Source: Jacaranda mimosifolia (lineage: Eukaryota; Streptophyta; Magnoliopsida; Lamiales; Bignoniaceae). From it: a stretch of 64,000 bases of DNA. Each line of letters starts with the position of its first letter. The stretch's first letter is position 1. The notes under the pieces were generated by a model. The model saw nothing but the letters and a program-made list of their open reading frames with translations. It did not search any database and was not told the DNA's origin. The DNA lies in assembly GCA_018894105.1 (NCBI GenBank), contig CM032127.1, positions 4,559,001 to 4,623,000 of the forward strand. The letters are read 5' to 3'. Both the position numbers and the translations under genes were made by a program. This document shows positions 1-12,600 of the stretch, piece by piece.

Positions 1-764
1 CCTCAAATGCAATAACTAAGAAAAAAAGCATCCAGAACACATATTAACAAAGAAGAAGAACAGCAGCAATAGCAAGGAAAAAGCAAAGTAATGCCCAACA
101 CACGCGCGCGCGCGCGCGCGCACACACAGAAAAAGGATAGAACAAGCAGAAAATAACATTCTATAGATAAATACTGGCTAAGTAAACATCAAGATCAACA
201 GCATGCAGACAAGATAATTACAAATAGGCATAAAAAGTTAATTAGTCAGATACAATTTATTTATTTCAATCCTTTCGCGAAGCTCCCACCTAAATTCCCT
301 TCTCTTCTTTCATCATTCTTAACCAAGCCGGCCACTCTTCCACTTTTTTGTTCCCAACTTCCCACAATCACTCCCCTAATAGTTTTGTTTTTATTTGGTC
401 AGATAGAAGCCATAGCATCATTAGTTGCATGACTGCATAGTTGTATTTTCAATTAATTTCTGAATAAGTTCCAAATATTTAAGAAGCCTCATCACCTAAG
501 TTATTTCAAACTATTTCTGCTTGGATATTGCTAATTGCTTATTCAACTTTTTGGAATTCTCAAGCTAAAACATGATTTCCAAACATTGCTGATAGATACA
601 GATATCGCATATGCATATGAGCATATCAGTGCAAATACAACCAACTTGGTTAAATATTAGAATGCTGGATAAGGATGAAGCATCATACAATTTGGATTTT
701 AAAACATGTGCAAATCTATTCCATTGAGGAAGAAGGAAGTTTGTTCGAAAGAAAAGAATCATAC
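1..764 (-). other. Intron of the 3BETAHSD/D gene (incomplete)
   Basis: After the donor at 764-763 no further exon is seen on the minus strand down to the window edge. The stretch is AT-rich and carries the CG/CA microsatellite at 98-128. The next exon, which would begin the C-terminal part, must lie outside. Confidence 0.6.
98..128. repeat. Alternating CA/CG microsatellite
   Basis: A short CA run, a CG run of about nine units and another CA run form about 30 bases of strictly alternating purine and pyrimidine inside an intron. Confidence 0.9.
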
Positions 765-3700
765 CTTTTCCACTGCCAAGAAGTACTTCGGCTTTAGATG
801 GCCCTTCCATTTTAGTTCGAACTTCAGCCCTCAGGTCTGAGTATGATTCAATAGTTCTTCTAAGGCCCTCCTGCAGATAAAAACATCAGTGAGGAAAATC
901 ATCAAAAGAAATAATCATATATTGATATATGTACTAAAACATCTTATGAAGCCAAATTCTCCAAGATCACTCTATGTCAGTAAGCCTCAGGCAACAGCAT
1001 TTGCAGTACACTGTTGATAAAGTAAATTACATATCAAACAAAATCAAGGTTTATATGTGTGTTTTCTACTGTCCTGGACAAGGTTCGGACTTTCCTTCTG
1101 TAAGCAATGTATTTTAGAAACAACTAGAAAAATGCATTTGAGAAAACCTAATCGAAAAAGGTTCAGTTTATCTAATGAGCTCAACAAAATTACAGCATGT
1201 AACTGGATAAAGCATCATTCAAGTCCAATCAAGTCTAAACAATCAGATGGTATTAATTAAATAACACAAGAACATGATTGAAACTATAGAACACCACCTA
1301 GCAACCTATTGATATTAAAGTATTTTCTAGCAAAAAGAGATAGAGTTATCTCGTTGAGGGGCATATGTAGACCTGGAGTGGCACAATAGGTGTGTAGCCA
1401 AGAAGGTCGTTCGCTTTAGAACAATCAAAGGTTCTGGTGCGAGATAGAAGTCGTATTCTTGAAGGTGTCAACTGCGGCACCTTCATTCCATAAGGAGCTA
1501 AAAGTTTATATATCAACTCCACCATATGTGCAATTGGCATCATAACAAAGGCAGGAATCTTAATTTTTGGCCTGCATACTACACAAGATCAGAAATAAAG
1601 ATAACATACATTGTTTATTACATAACTTTAATAACAAACAACCCTAAGCAGACTAGAGCACCTGAGAACAGGGTTACAGAGCATTGAGAATATACAGAAA
1701 AATAAAAATCATTGTGTCTCTTACTACCAAATGATTTACGCGAACAGCAGTTGCACATGGATGGTTTGGTTGAAGGTGTAATCAACACATGCATAAGAGT
1801 CGAGAATCAAATCCAACAAGGAACACAACAGGTAAAACACTGGTTAAAAAGTGAATTCAGTGATAAAACCAATATGTGTATTGTAAACCTCCAATACAAG
1901 GTTCTGTACTAGTCAAAACGTCCATTTCAAGATTGAAAGTGAGATGATCGGTGGCCCAAAAATATTTGCTAGTTTGATAGGTAATATAAGTTTCAATACT
2001 TCTATCAGCATGATGAAGTTAGGGATGCAAATGAATCCACCTTGAGTCGAGTTATTGAAATATTACAACAAATGAAAAATGATATTTTAATAACTGGTGG
2101 CAGGGTTCTTTCTTACAAAATTAATACAGATGCAAAAACTCGGAAACAAAAGAATACCTCTCATAGCCAAGACCTTCAAGAATGAGAGACATGAACTCCC
2201 AAAATTTAATTGGTTCCATATTAGTAATGAAGTATGCCTGCAAGCATGATTTGCAGTTGAACCATGTTATGCGGCTTCCATTCAGGTCACATAAGAAACC
2301 CTTCTTATGCACATCAGGTATCTGTGAAATTAAATAAGCAAACACCGTACCAAAATCTGGAAAATTTTGATATATATGAAATACATGTGTTGCGAGAACT
2401 AGTTATACAATGAAATGCAGAACCAGCTAGATAAGTACAGGTTGTGCGCTGGCATGCCATTTATTACATGGTTAACTGCAAGAGATAGGCGGAAACAGAA
2501 AGAAACCTACTCTAATACTGCCAAAAGCCCATTTCATCCTCCATAGTAAATGTGGATACTAATTTCCTACTAATTAAAAAATCACCATTCGCAATTTGGA
2601 AGAATTGCACGGTATTGAATTGAATACACAGGTATACAGAGGAGACAACGGAAGAAATAAGACATGGAGAAACCAAGGAGATGGTGGCAGTAATGATAGA
2701 GAAGGCACCTGCTGTGGAGGGTTTAATAGCATGCATGTGAAGCATTAAAGGGCGTTGTTCAAACAAGTTTAAAAAATTGCAGCATGCATTTTCATTTCTA
2801 TAAAGAATTCCAGAAGCCATTAAGCTAAAAAAGATGCTAACAAATAGGCCCAACTATGAACAACATAATCCAATTAATTGGTTCAAATAAGTTCCTAAGT
2901 TCTTTCAAAATTAAAAGCAACTGTCAAGCTCCAATAAAATTCATGGAAAGAAAGAGCTTAAATGAAAGCCAGAACCTTCCCACAATTCTGCAATTTAGCA
3001 GTTTGACATATTGCATAAGCATTTGGACTAGAAATATATGCATTTAAACAAAAAATCTGGTCAACTAATATCTGCAGCTAAATTGCATGAAAAAAGAAAA
3101 TTCTACCTGTCCAGAAGCTTTTTCTGCTACTGTCCCTTCAGAAGCCAAAGCTCGCTCAGCACATATGTGAGCATGTGCAACATTCTCAACATACGTAAAA
3201 TCATACATGTTGTTACCATCACCAATGATGAACTGAACATTACACAGTAGTACATCAGAACACCAAAAGCTTCAGAGTGTGAAGGATAAAAAAGCAATTC
3301 AGAGCAATATGCAAATGAAAATGAAAATGAAATCTTATAAGCACCTTCGATTTCCCAGCTCTTGCTGCGGCAACTAATGATGGAACAAGCAACTTATCAC
3401 CAGGGCCAAAAATGCTGCTAGGTCGAATGCAGCATGTTAGAAGTCCGTTTGAACCATTTGACTTGATAACTAGGGCCTCTCCTTCAGCTTTTGTCGCAGA
3501 GTATGAATCATTGTGCTGAAAATGTTAACCAAGAGAAAATTTACGGATTTAGATAGAGATAACTTGCTGAAAAAATGTCAGGCTTGGGCCTTCACATTCG
3601 CAGCTCAAGCAAAATTAGCCAAGAAGAGTAATAAAACTCCAACTGTTCTAGTTTAGAAGTGAAAAAGAGTAATAAAAAACGAAAAAAGGGAGCAAAAAAA

Positions 3701-5646
3701 GGTGAAATCATGCTAAGCAGCCTAAGCCGATATATCTTTCAAAGTGTCAAAATAATCCAGAAAGAGAGAAAATCATTTATGCTGTGGAAGTTATAGAAAG
3801 CTCAAAATGAAAGGACCCAATCAATGAGTTCTACAATTCAAAGAAAAGCTAAAAAACTAGAATGGCAAATAATATCACTAACCTCAATAATTCCATACTA
3901 GCATTGAGCAAGAAAAGCATTAATATAATACGAGATGAAGTCAACACCATTCAATACCTTAGCAGGATAAGGCAATGATTCATCTCCATTCAATATTGCA
4001 TGGACTCCATCAAAGACCACACTTGGGGAGCTTGTATATATAAGTCGTTTTACTTTCAGCTCAACACATGCATCAATAACGTTCTGCGTTCCTGCCAGCC
4101 ATAGTTACAACAGAGTAAGAAAAGGAAAATATTGGTGGGCTACAATATTCACAAACATACACAAACACGCACGCATCTTGCTCAGATCTACACAGCACAA
4201 AACTAACCTTGTACATTAACAGAATAATGCAGCTGATGGTTATTAATGGAGGAATCAGGAGCAGCCATATGGAAGACAACCTCAGCTCCTTGGCAAGCTG
4301 CAAAAAGGTCAAACAATATGTTACACATCTATACTGAAGTTTAATTGACTTCAACTTTTAAGTCAAATAACAATCTAAACCCAACCATCTCCAATTTTTT
4401 GAATCAAACTAAAAACCAGCATTTCAAAATTATTCACTTCCAGTTTGGGAGCATAATTTTTTCTTTATTCCCAGTGTTATAGACCCATTTTCCGGAGATA
4501 ATCACACTAGTCCAAGTGATTGATAACGAAATAAGAACCTCCCGTCCCATACACACACACACCTCACACACAAAAAATCAGAAAAGAAAAGAAAAAAAGG
4601 GGGTGCTAGGGGGAATGCCTATACTCAACACAATATTATGGAAGTTCATAAATGATGCAACTCAGAAGTTATATGTCAGACATACCATGAATAAACACAC
4701 AAGCCATCAGACTGAATTACACCATAACTGATTCTTAATATGCATTTTCTAATTCTCATTCTCGACTCCGTCGTATGGGCTATACCAATTCTGAATGTCA
4801 TACATTTCAAAATAGCCAAGAAATATAGTTATCCCTTATACAACATACAAGAAAAGTGTGTAACCACACATATGGATGATAAGCCAATGCTTTTAGACAA
4901 CTATCGCAATGAGGCTTGTGGGACTGAGAAACTAACCATGTACCTCAAAATTGAGTACCATATGATCAACGGAAGCTGGTTGAGCTCAATTTGATTAACT
5001 TATCAAACCAACTCTGAACATCATTTCTTGCTCATCAAAATTTTTATTACGGTCACAGCTTGACTCCCTGGTGAGCTAAGAAATTACTAAAAGAAAAATT
5101 ATCAAACTACTAAAGCTCATTCATATTCCCTTGATTTATAGCTAGTTCAGTGGGTCTGTTAAATAATTAAATAAAACTCAAACCTTAAGATTGACAAGAT
5201 ACTTGAACCAATACGTTACTCAAACCAAACTTACTACTAGGCTCGACTACACCCCTACTAGCTTGCTTCAAGGTACAAACCCAATGCACGTTAAAACAAG
5301 TGGATCCATACCAACTTTACCAGCACAACATTCTAGTTCGCGTTATCTAAAGAAGCAGAGGAATAAAGCAAATAAATTAACTCCTCGTTTACTAAGGTAA
5401 TGCCGAGATAAGACCTTTGAGAACTTGCGATTTGTCACGAAGATCTGCGGACACGTACTGCGCGCGGCCAGACTTAAGAGCTTCACCTAGAATGCCATTC
5501 TCCTCGTCCGTGTCCAGCTTGATGGTGGGACCCAAATCTGCAATACGCACAGAAAACATACCGTATTTGATGAGCGTCACCACCAGATGCCGCGCCGCAA
5601 ATCCTCTGCCGCCAGTCACCACGCACCACCTCTCTTCCCCACCCAT
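765..5646 (-). CDS. 3BETAHSD/D: 3-beta-hydroxysteroid dehydrogenase / C4-decarboxylase, 5' part (runs off left edge)
   Basis: This enzyme family removes the C4 carboxyl group of 4-alpha-carboxysterols while oxidising the 3-beta-hydroxyl (NAD-dependent) in sterol C4 demethylation at the ER. Eight exons read in one frame: 5646-5415, 4297-4208, 4091-3958, 3515-3345, 3232-3107, 2237-2158, 1571-1373, 870-765, all with GT-AG introns, giving 379 residues. The Rossmann motif [11 protein letters not shown] is near residues 11-21, the segment [12 protein letters not shown] follows, and the catalytic [10 protein letters not shown] holds Tyr157 and Lys161. [19 protein letters not shown] and PIKFWEFM are family hallmarks. 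The ATG at 5646 precedes the Rossmann strand directly, as in the family. The last exon ends with a donor at 764-763 and no stop, so more protein lies left of the window. Some Arabidopsis members carry a C-terminal reticulon domain; whether this one does cannot be seen. Confidence 0.93.
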
Positions 5647-8067
5647 TTTCCCGACGATGAAGACTTCCGGCCGTTTGAATGAGACTTAAGCAACGCCGTC
5701 AGCAAGAAATAGCAGTCCACAAAATTGTAAGCTGCCAACTGTGGATGGAACTTGCGATTGTTCGAATTAAAGTGGTGTGCGATTAGCCGAATATTTATTT
5801 GAGAATTAATTAATTTGCATTATATTTTTATGAAATTAAAAGGCAAAAATATGAGGAACAGAAGATTTTGACCTGGATCTTGGACTGATAATATGGGTAG
5901 ATAAATTGAAGAATTGGTGGAATCTTGAAAAAGGAGCTTAATTATGTTTAATATAATTTACTTTATTATATTGTAAAAATACTAAATTTTATACATATCA
6001 AATTGATTTATTTATTTATTTTATATGAGACATGTGGCACGTTATTCTTGTATACATAAATTTAATTTATAAATAATAAATACCAAATTTTTATACAATA
6101 TAAATAAACAATTGCCTAATGTAATACTAACCATACTAAATAACATACAATATTAGTTATAAATTAATACAAACTCTTATATAGCAAATAATTTTTACTT
6201 CATAAGTTTAAAAAAATATGGGATATATTTACCAACACATTCTATAAATTTTTTCATCATGCTCACCACATTACTTGTGTTTTGTAATTTTATATCAAAT
6301 AATAAATGCACTTTAGAAATTAAACTTAAAATAAGGGTGACATGGGCAATCCAAATTTTGGTATAACACAGCGTGATGGCTACTTTTAAGTATATGAAAG
6401 GCTTTTTTTCCTTTTTTATATAGCACAGATGTTCAATAAAATTTATATGTTAAAAATAACCATCATTTATTTATTTTTATTTTTTTTCTAATCATAAGGT
6501 AAGCTCAATAATAGACTATGAAAATTTTAAGTTAAATCCTCATGAAAATTATAGATTTATATTTCACATGAATATCAAATTTTAATATAATAAATATAAA
6601 AAAATATGTAAAATTATTCAAATATATTTTATGCATGTAAGAATCATGTAAATTGGATTCGGAAGTAATACTACTGCCAGACTTCCTAATATAAGACCCG
6701 ATCCCATAAAGACTAAAAGAAAATTATGTGTTGGTCCAGGTAAATCATTTGATTTTATAGAAAAAATAAATCAAAATATTTCATGCATTTGTTGGCCTAA
6801 CCAAGAAAAATAAGTTATCCTAAAAAATAGGATACTTCTTAATTGAATGAAATTTGAATATGAATAGAGATGGTTTGTGCAGACGACTATTAGTACTAAT
6901 AAATAATGCAATATCGATAGTAATGATGCCCCCAACAAGTACTTAGCTAAAATAAATAAATAAAAAAGGAGTATGTCACTTGTCAGGAAAAATTTGATTT
7001 CACATGATAGAAAAATAAGCAACTCAACGTGATTCATTGAGGTTAAAAATTAAATTTATCCAACTTATTTGGGTGCATATTGAATATTCAAAAATTAATT
7101 GTTAAATTTTGATTAATTAAACTGATATAATAATTTGACGTCTAATTTTAATAAGAAAGTATTTTATTTATTTTATTTCCAAATTTATTATAAAAAATGC
7201 AAATAAATTGAAATTTAAAACAACTTCAAGGCCAACTCAATATATGTATAAATGTATCTAAATTATTTTCTTTAAATAGTATTATTATCTTACCTCATCC
7301 TTGTTGTCATTATGGTTAGAAATTTTCATTAAATTAACCTTTATTATATCATACTATCTAATTGCTATTCATAATAAAATAATATTGTTGTTATTTTATT
7401 TTAATACTTATTTTTTAATTACTATTAATATATAAAAATATTAATAGATGTTTTTTAATTTATACACATACATATCAATAGTCTATTAGAATTTGAACCT
7501 CTAACCTCCGATATTGTTTGAAAGATTTATACTACTGGAGTACGTGCCATTTAATATATTTATTAATATTCAAAATATATAATGATTACATTAGTGCCTG
7601 TGAGCTTTCAAACATTTTTATTTGCATTCAAGTCCATGTTATGTCTCATTTAAATGTGGTTAGTTTATCTTAAATTTCCATAATTTTCATTTCAAGTGTT
7701 AAAAAGAATAATATTTTGACTTTCTTAAAATGTTTCTGAAATGTGTTTTTGAAAACAAAATAAAACATAAACCCCAATAATTAAAACACAAGTGGGTATT
7801 AGATACAAGTCATATATTTTAATTACATATTCACGTATTGTGTATATATTTTTATTTATTATATATATAAGATATTTATACATATAATATTTGTGTATGG
7901 AAATATATTTATATGTGAAATTAAAAGTATAATGTTCTTATAAATTAGAACAATAATATAAATTACTAAAAATAAGCTTATGGTTTCAATGTATGTAAAA
8001 GTATCATTTACATTTGAAATTTTTATTTTTATTTTTAAATTAAAATAAAAATGTCCATCAAGACTAT
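5647..8067. other. Intergenic AT-rich DNA upstream of 3BETAHSD/D
   Basis: This stretch holds the promoter side of the minus-strand sterol gene and then AT-rich DNA with no coding signal. A degraded SINE-like repeat lies near 7448-7560. Short open frames here show no recognisable protein. Confidence 0.6.
7448..7560 (-). repeat. SINE-like repeat fragment
   Basis: On the minus strand a B-box-like GGTTCAAATTC is followed by TATGTGTATAAATT and an A-rich end. The same order (B box, then ATATGTGT..AAATTAAAA) recurs near 51258-51365 and, more loosely, near 63250-63360. This suggests one tRNA-derived SINE family. The fragments are degraded and boundaries are approximate. Confidence 0.35.
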
Positions 8068-8275
8068 GGGCAAGTTTGGTTTGCGGGATTATATGGGATT
8101 AGAGAAAATAATCATTTTCAATCCAATTTTTGGTTTGTAAGATTGTATATATACAGACCCGTGATTTCTCATCGGGCCCGTATATATAAACTTAACATGT
8201 GATATTATTAATCCCTCCCACATTCTTTTAAGATAATTAATCATGTGATGAATTTAAAATCCAACCAAACTTGCC
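8068..8275. mobile_element. MITE with GGGCAAGTTTGG terminal inverted repeats
   Basis: The left end reads GGGCAAGTTTGGTTTG and the right end is CAACCAAACTTGCC, its near-exact inverse. The element is about 208 bp with no coding capacity. An internal near-palindrome around 8145-8190 (TATATACAGACCCG against CGGGCCCGTATATA) lets it fold. The target duplication is unclear. Such ends are typical of Tourist-like (PIF/Harbinger) MITEs. Confidence 0.65.
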
Positions 8276-8509
8276 ATACGTGTGATAAGACAAAGGGAGG
8301 GATAGATTGAGAGATAGCATGTGAGGTAGGCTTTTGAGGCAATGTCCATTAAACACAAGATTACTTCACAGTTCACATCCAAACACAACTTTTTCCTTTT
8401 CCATATTTAAGAGACAACAAAATCGAAAACTGTCCAACAAGCAAGCACAACCATAGATTTTATCTGGTTTCATTTTACATGGGGTTTCTTTTTCTTCTTG
8501 TTCTTGTTC

Positions 8510-8581
8510 TTCTTCCCCCAGCCACCCCCCTCCCGCATTGTGTACTTCTTCCCCCACCCACCCCCCTCCCGCATTGTGTAC
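8510..8581. repeat. 36-bp tandem repeat, two copies
   Basis: Two adjacent 36-bp units, 8510-8545 and 8546-8581, are C-rich and end in CCCGCATTGTGTAC. They differ at one base (AGCC against ACCC). Confidence 0.9.
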
Positions 8582-8585
8582 CTTA

Positions 8586-8944
8586 GTGTCCGTTTGATTT
8601 TATTTTCACTTACCATTTTCATTTTCTTTTAAAAATAAAAAGCTATCAACTTCTTCTTCATTCTCACACACATTTTTATTATCAAATATTTTTCAAATAC
8701 ACTTTTAGACACACAGTTTCTATTTTGACACTATATTTTCTCGTTCTCTTGTTTGTATGATTTTTACTACAAAAACACTATAACATTCCAATACATTTCA
8801 TTTTCAATCATAAGCAATTATTTCATTTTAAATAAAATATCTAAACAATATTTTATTTTCAAACTGAAACTCATAATTAACTTTTCACATTTTAAATTTG
8901 GCAGAAAATGAGAAATGACTTTGAAAACATATCTAAACAGGCTC
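8586..8944. mobile_element. Tourist-like MITE, family B
   Basis: The left end GTGTCCGTTTGATTTTATTT and the inverse of the right end (GAGCCTGTTTAGATATG) form imperfect terminal inverted repeats. The AT-rich interior with ATTTTCATTTTC runs resembles the elements at 27621, 35457 and 62914. No clean target duplication is seen. Confidence 0.5.
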
Positions 8945-9629
8945 GTGATTGAGGGATTTCTTTTTATTTCCATACATTTTTATTTTTAATATTTTTTTTT
9001 ATAAAAATAAAGAGGTGCCATGTTATTTATATTAAAAATATTAACTTATAAAATTGAAAACGATATAAAAATATAATAGATTTTTATATTTTCCATGTAA
9101 TATATCAATCAAATAATATTATAGTATAAATTATTATTTAATTTATTATAAATTTCATTATTTTTTTCAATGCACTTTCAATCAAATTATATTACAATGA
9201 AAAATATTATAGTAAGTTCCATTACATGAAAATGATAGAAATTATTATCTGATTAATTTATAAAAAAATTAACTATTTTTTTAAGACAAGAACTATTTTT
9301 AAATGTGTTTTGATTGTTGTTCGCCTGGAAAATATTTTGCAAGTAGATGTGGATGATAATGTCGTATACTCGGCAAAATATTTAAAAAAAACCCCCACAA
9401 AATATTTGACTCCCGAAAAAGGGGGAAAAAAAAAAGAAAAAGGGTGAAAAGCAAATAAATAATTTTTACTATTCTATTATTTTAAATTTCCCAATTTCCC
9501 TCCATTCTACTCAATTTTGAAATTAAAAAAAAAAAAAAAAAAAGAGTACACTCCAAATATCGAGCAGCTCTTCGTAAAACACTGTACCTTTTCTCTCGCT
9601 TCCGCACCTCCAAAACCAAAAGCCCTGCA

Positions 9630-12600
9630 ATGGCGCTTAATCCCACCTCAAAATCCAAAATCAAGTCCTCTTCTTCTTCACAATTTCCCAACATGACCTT
9701 CCCCATTATACATGATGATGATTTTCAAGACTGCCCTTCTCCCTCTTTCTCCACCGCTCCCAGAACCAGCTTGCTTCCCCCGCGGCTCAAACCGCATAAT
9801 TCAACCAATATTAGTACTTCAAAAAAGCTGAAAAAACAAAATTCCATTACTCCGGGAAAGGAGAATTGCTTCTTCAATGAAACGGAGGTAGATTTGGGTA
9901 GTGGGTTGGATTCAATTGAACCAACAATGTGTTTGCTGAACCCGAAAGGGGTTAGTGATTGTTCACATAGTTATAGTTCGATGGAGTCAAAATTGTTAAA
10001 GCCCTTCGGAGAAGAGGGGGAAGATTTGTGCGATGAATTTTTTGAGGGAAGCACGCAACTTGATGAGTTAATCAAGCTGTGTGCTGACGTTGATGAGCCG
10101 GTCGATGATAATGCTAGAGATGATTCGGAAGGGAAATGTGTGGATTTGATTTGTTGTCCTATATGCGGAGTTGATATTTCGGGGTTCAGCGATGATGTGA
10201 GGCAGACTCACACAAATGAGTGCCTCGACAAAGTGGAGGGTCCGACTAATGTAAGAACGTTGCTTTCTTCGAAATTTGGAGTATATGCTTTTATATGTGT
10301 TTGCCATATTTTTGCATCATGGCTTTGTAATATGCAAATTTTAGTGAATAAGCTAAAATACTAATGGATCATATCTAGGATGATGCCATCCCATTTGGCA
10401 GCTATGTCAAGTCCAACGAGGAAGAAATTTTTTTTGGGTTTTCTATGATGTTGTAGGTGTGTAAATAATGGGGCATTTCTGCTTATAAGATCTTTGTTTC
10501 TGAGAATTTGTAGTTACAGCCAAAAATTGCCAGCACTGTTGGATGATTTAAATTGATGGAAATCATCAGGTTGGGCCAGAAATATATATTTAGGGGACCA
10601 TTTAACAAAAAATTGAGTTCACTCTTTCATTTGGTGCCTTGTCATTTGCTAACCTTTTGCTGAATGTTGTGCTAACGATAAAGTGGATTTTAAACAACGA
10701 CATTTGACTTCATTTTTGCGTCCTTCCTCAAATCAGATAAATGTTTTTAAATAAAACTGTAGCTCAAGATTGAGCATAATGTATTTCAGGTGACAGTTAG
10801 TGATGATGATACAAGAGTATATCAATGCCCCGGTCAAGTTGTGGATGGTTCTCCTCTTAAATCTTCTAGGAATGTTGTTGATGTATCTTCAGTTGTAGAA
10901 TGGCTACGCAACATGGGTCTTGCAAAGTATGAAGAAATTTTTGTAAGGCAAGAGATTGACTGGGATGCATTGAAGTGGCTGACAGAAGAGGTGTGCATTC
11001 TTCCTTTATCATAATCACTGGCATTTTGTGACGCTGCACCTTTGTAGTAATGGATTTTGGAAATGTTTCAAGGGACAGGTGCAGAATGAAAGTCAAACCT
11101 TGATTCTACACTTGTGACTGAACACATCTTTTTAGAATTGTGCTTCACTATGTCTGAGCTTTTCTCTGGTTCTTGCACTTCAGAAATGCATACATGTCTT
11201 CATTTTTAAAGTGAACTAATGCAATTTTGCAGAAAAGGAATAATTCTCAATATTACAACTAGTTCATTGTCACTGTACTGAAAAACAAACTAAAAATGGT
11301 ATATCATGCACTCAGTCCACAAAAGAAAAGAACAATTATAAAAAAGACTAATGGGGAATTCTCAATCCAAACATGATGATTAGGGTTAGTTTGAACATCG
11401 TTTAACCTGATAAAAGTTGAAATATAGTGCCAAGCAAACCTTTATAACCGTACTAGATCCACTGTAAATTCATGCTCTCTTTGGAGATGGATTTTGTGAA
11501 ATTATCAACACAGGTATATCATGTCTGTGGATTTCGTAGATGCATTTAGATTTGGCTCTGAGCACAAAAATCACCTCTCAGAGTGCTGGAGTGCAGGATT
11601 ACTATTGAAGAAGAATTCATTTTCTACTTTGTTTGGAGTTCATTCCGAATCCAATATGGCTTTTGGTTTGACAACCTTTTAGCTATTTATTAGTGGTTTA
11701 AACTGTGCAAATGCCTTCCTGCATACCTGCATATATGCATACACACAGACACAATATATCTGTGTGAAAAGGAAACCATGTAAGCATGATTAAAAGGTTC
11801 ATTCTTGAGAGAATGATTTTTAAAGGTTTTTGATCAACCTATTAATATGGCCTATTGATTCAGTACTTGGGTTTGCATAATTAGTACCACTGCAGAATCC
11901 TTTTTCCCATAATTTGACCATGCTGTGCATGAAAGTCCCCAATTGTTTTCTGACAGGATCTATGTAGCATTGGCATTACGATGCTTGGTCCAAGAAAAAA
12001 AATTCTTCATGCTCTCAAAGAGATAAGAAACGATTCGACCGGGACAGCTGAACCAAAGACAGATGTGTCAAAAGGTGTAGCTGATGAGACTAGACTAGGA
12101 ACAAACAAGTTGATAACTGATTACTTTCCAATTCCTCACCCTGTAAGGAAAAGAGAGAGCACTGCTATTAATGGACAAGATAATGTTGGAAGAAGTCGAG
12201 CAAATTCTACTCATAGGAGCATCGAAAGAAAGGACCGTGTCAGGAATGGAAAACATAAGGATGTCCCTTTGTGGTGTAGCATACCAGGAACACCATTTCG
12301 AGTGGTAATTTTTCTTTCAACATGATTAATACAGCTATCTTTTGATTATCAATAATTTCCAACTTCCCAATCATGTGATCTTTTGGCAGCAAATGTTATA
12401 TAACTAATATTATGGAACAAATCTTGCTCCAGTAAATGTACACCCTAAATTTTCTTGTAATTTATTGGATGAAAGAGAAAAAAATACTTTTTCCCCTTCA
12501 TGTATATAACATTCTTATTATGTAATTGTGATATATAATTCCTATTTTATTTATTCCCAAGAGACTTCTTCCTGTATAACGACAAGATTCCTTGATAAAA

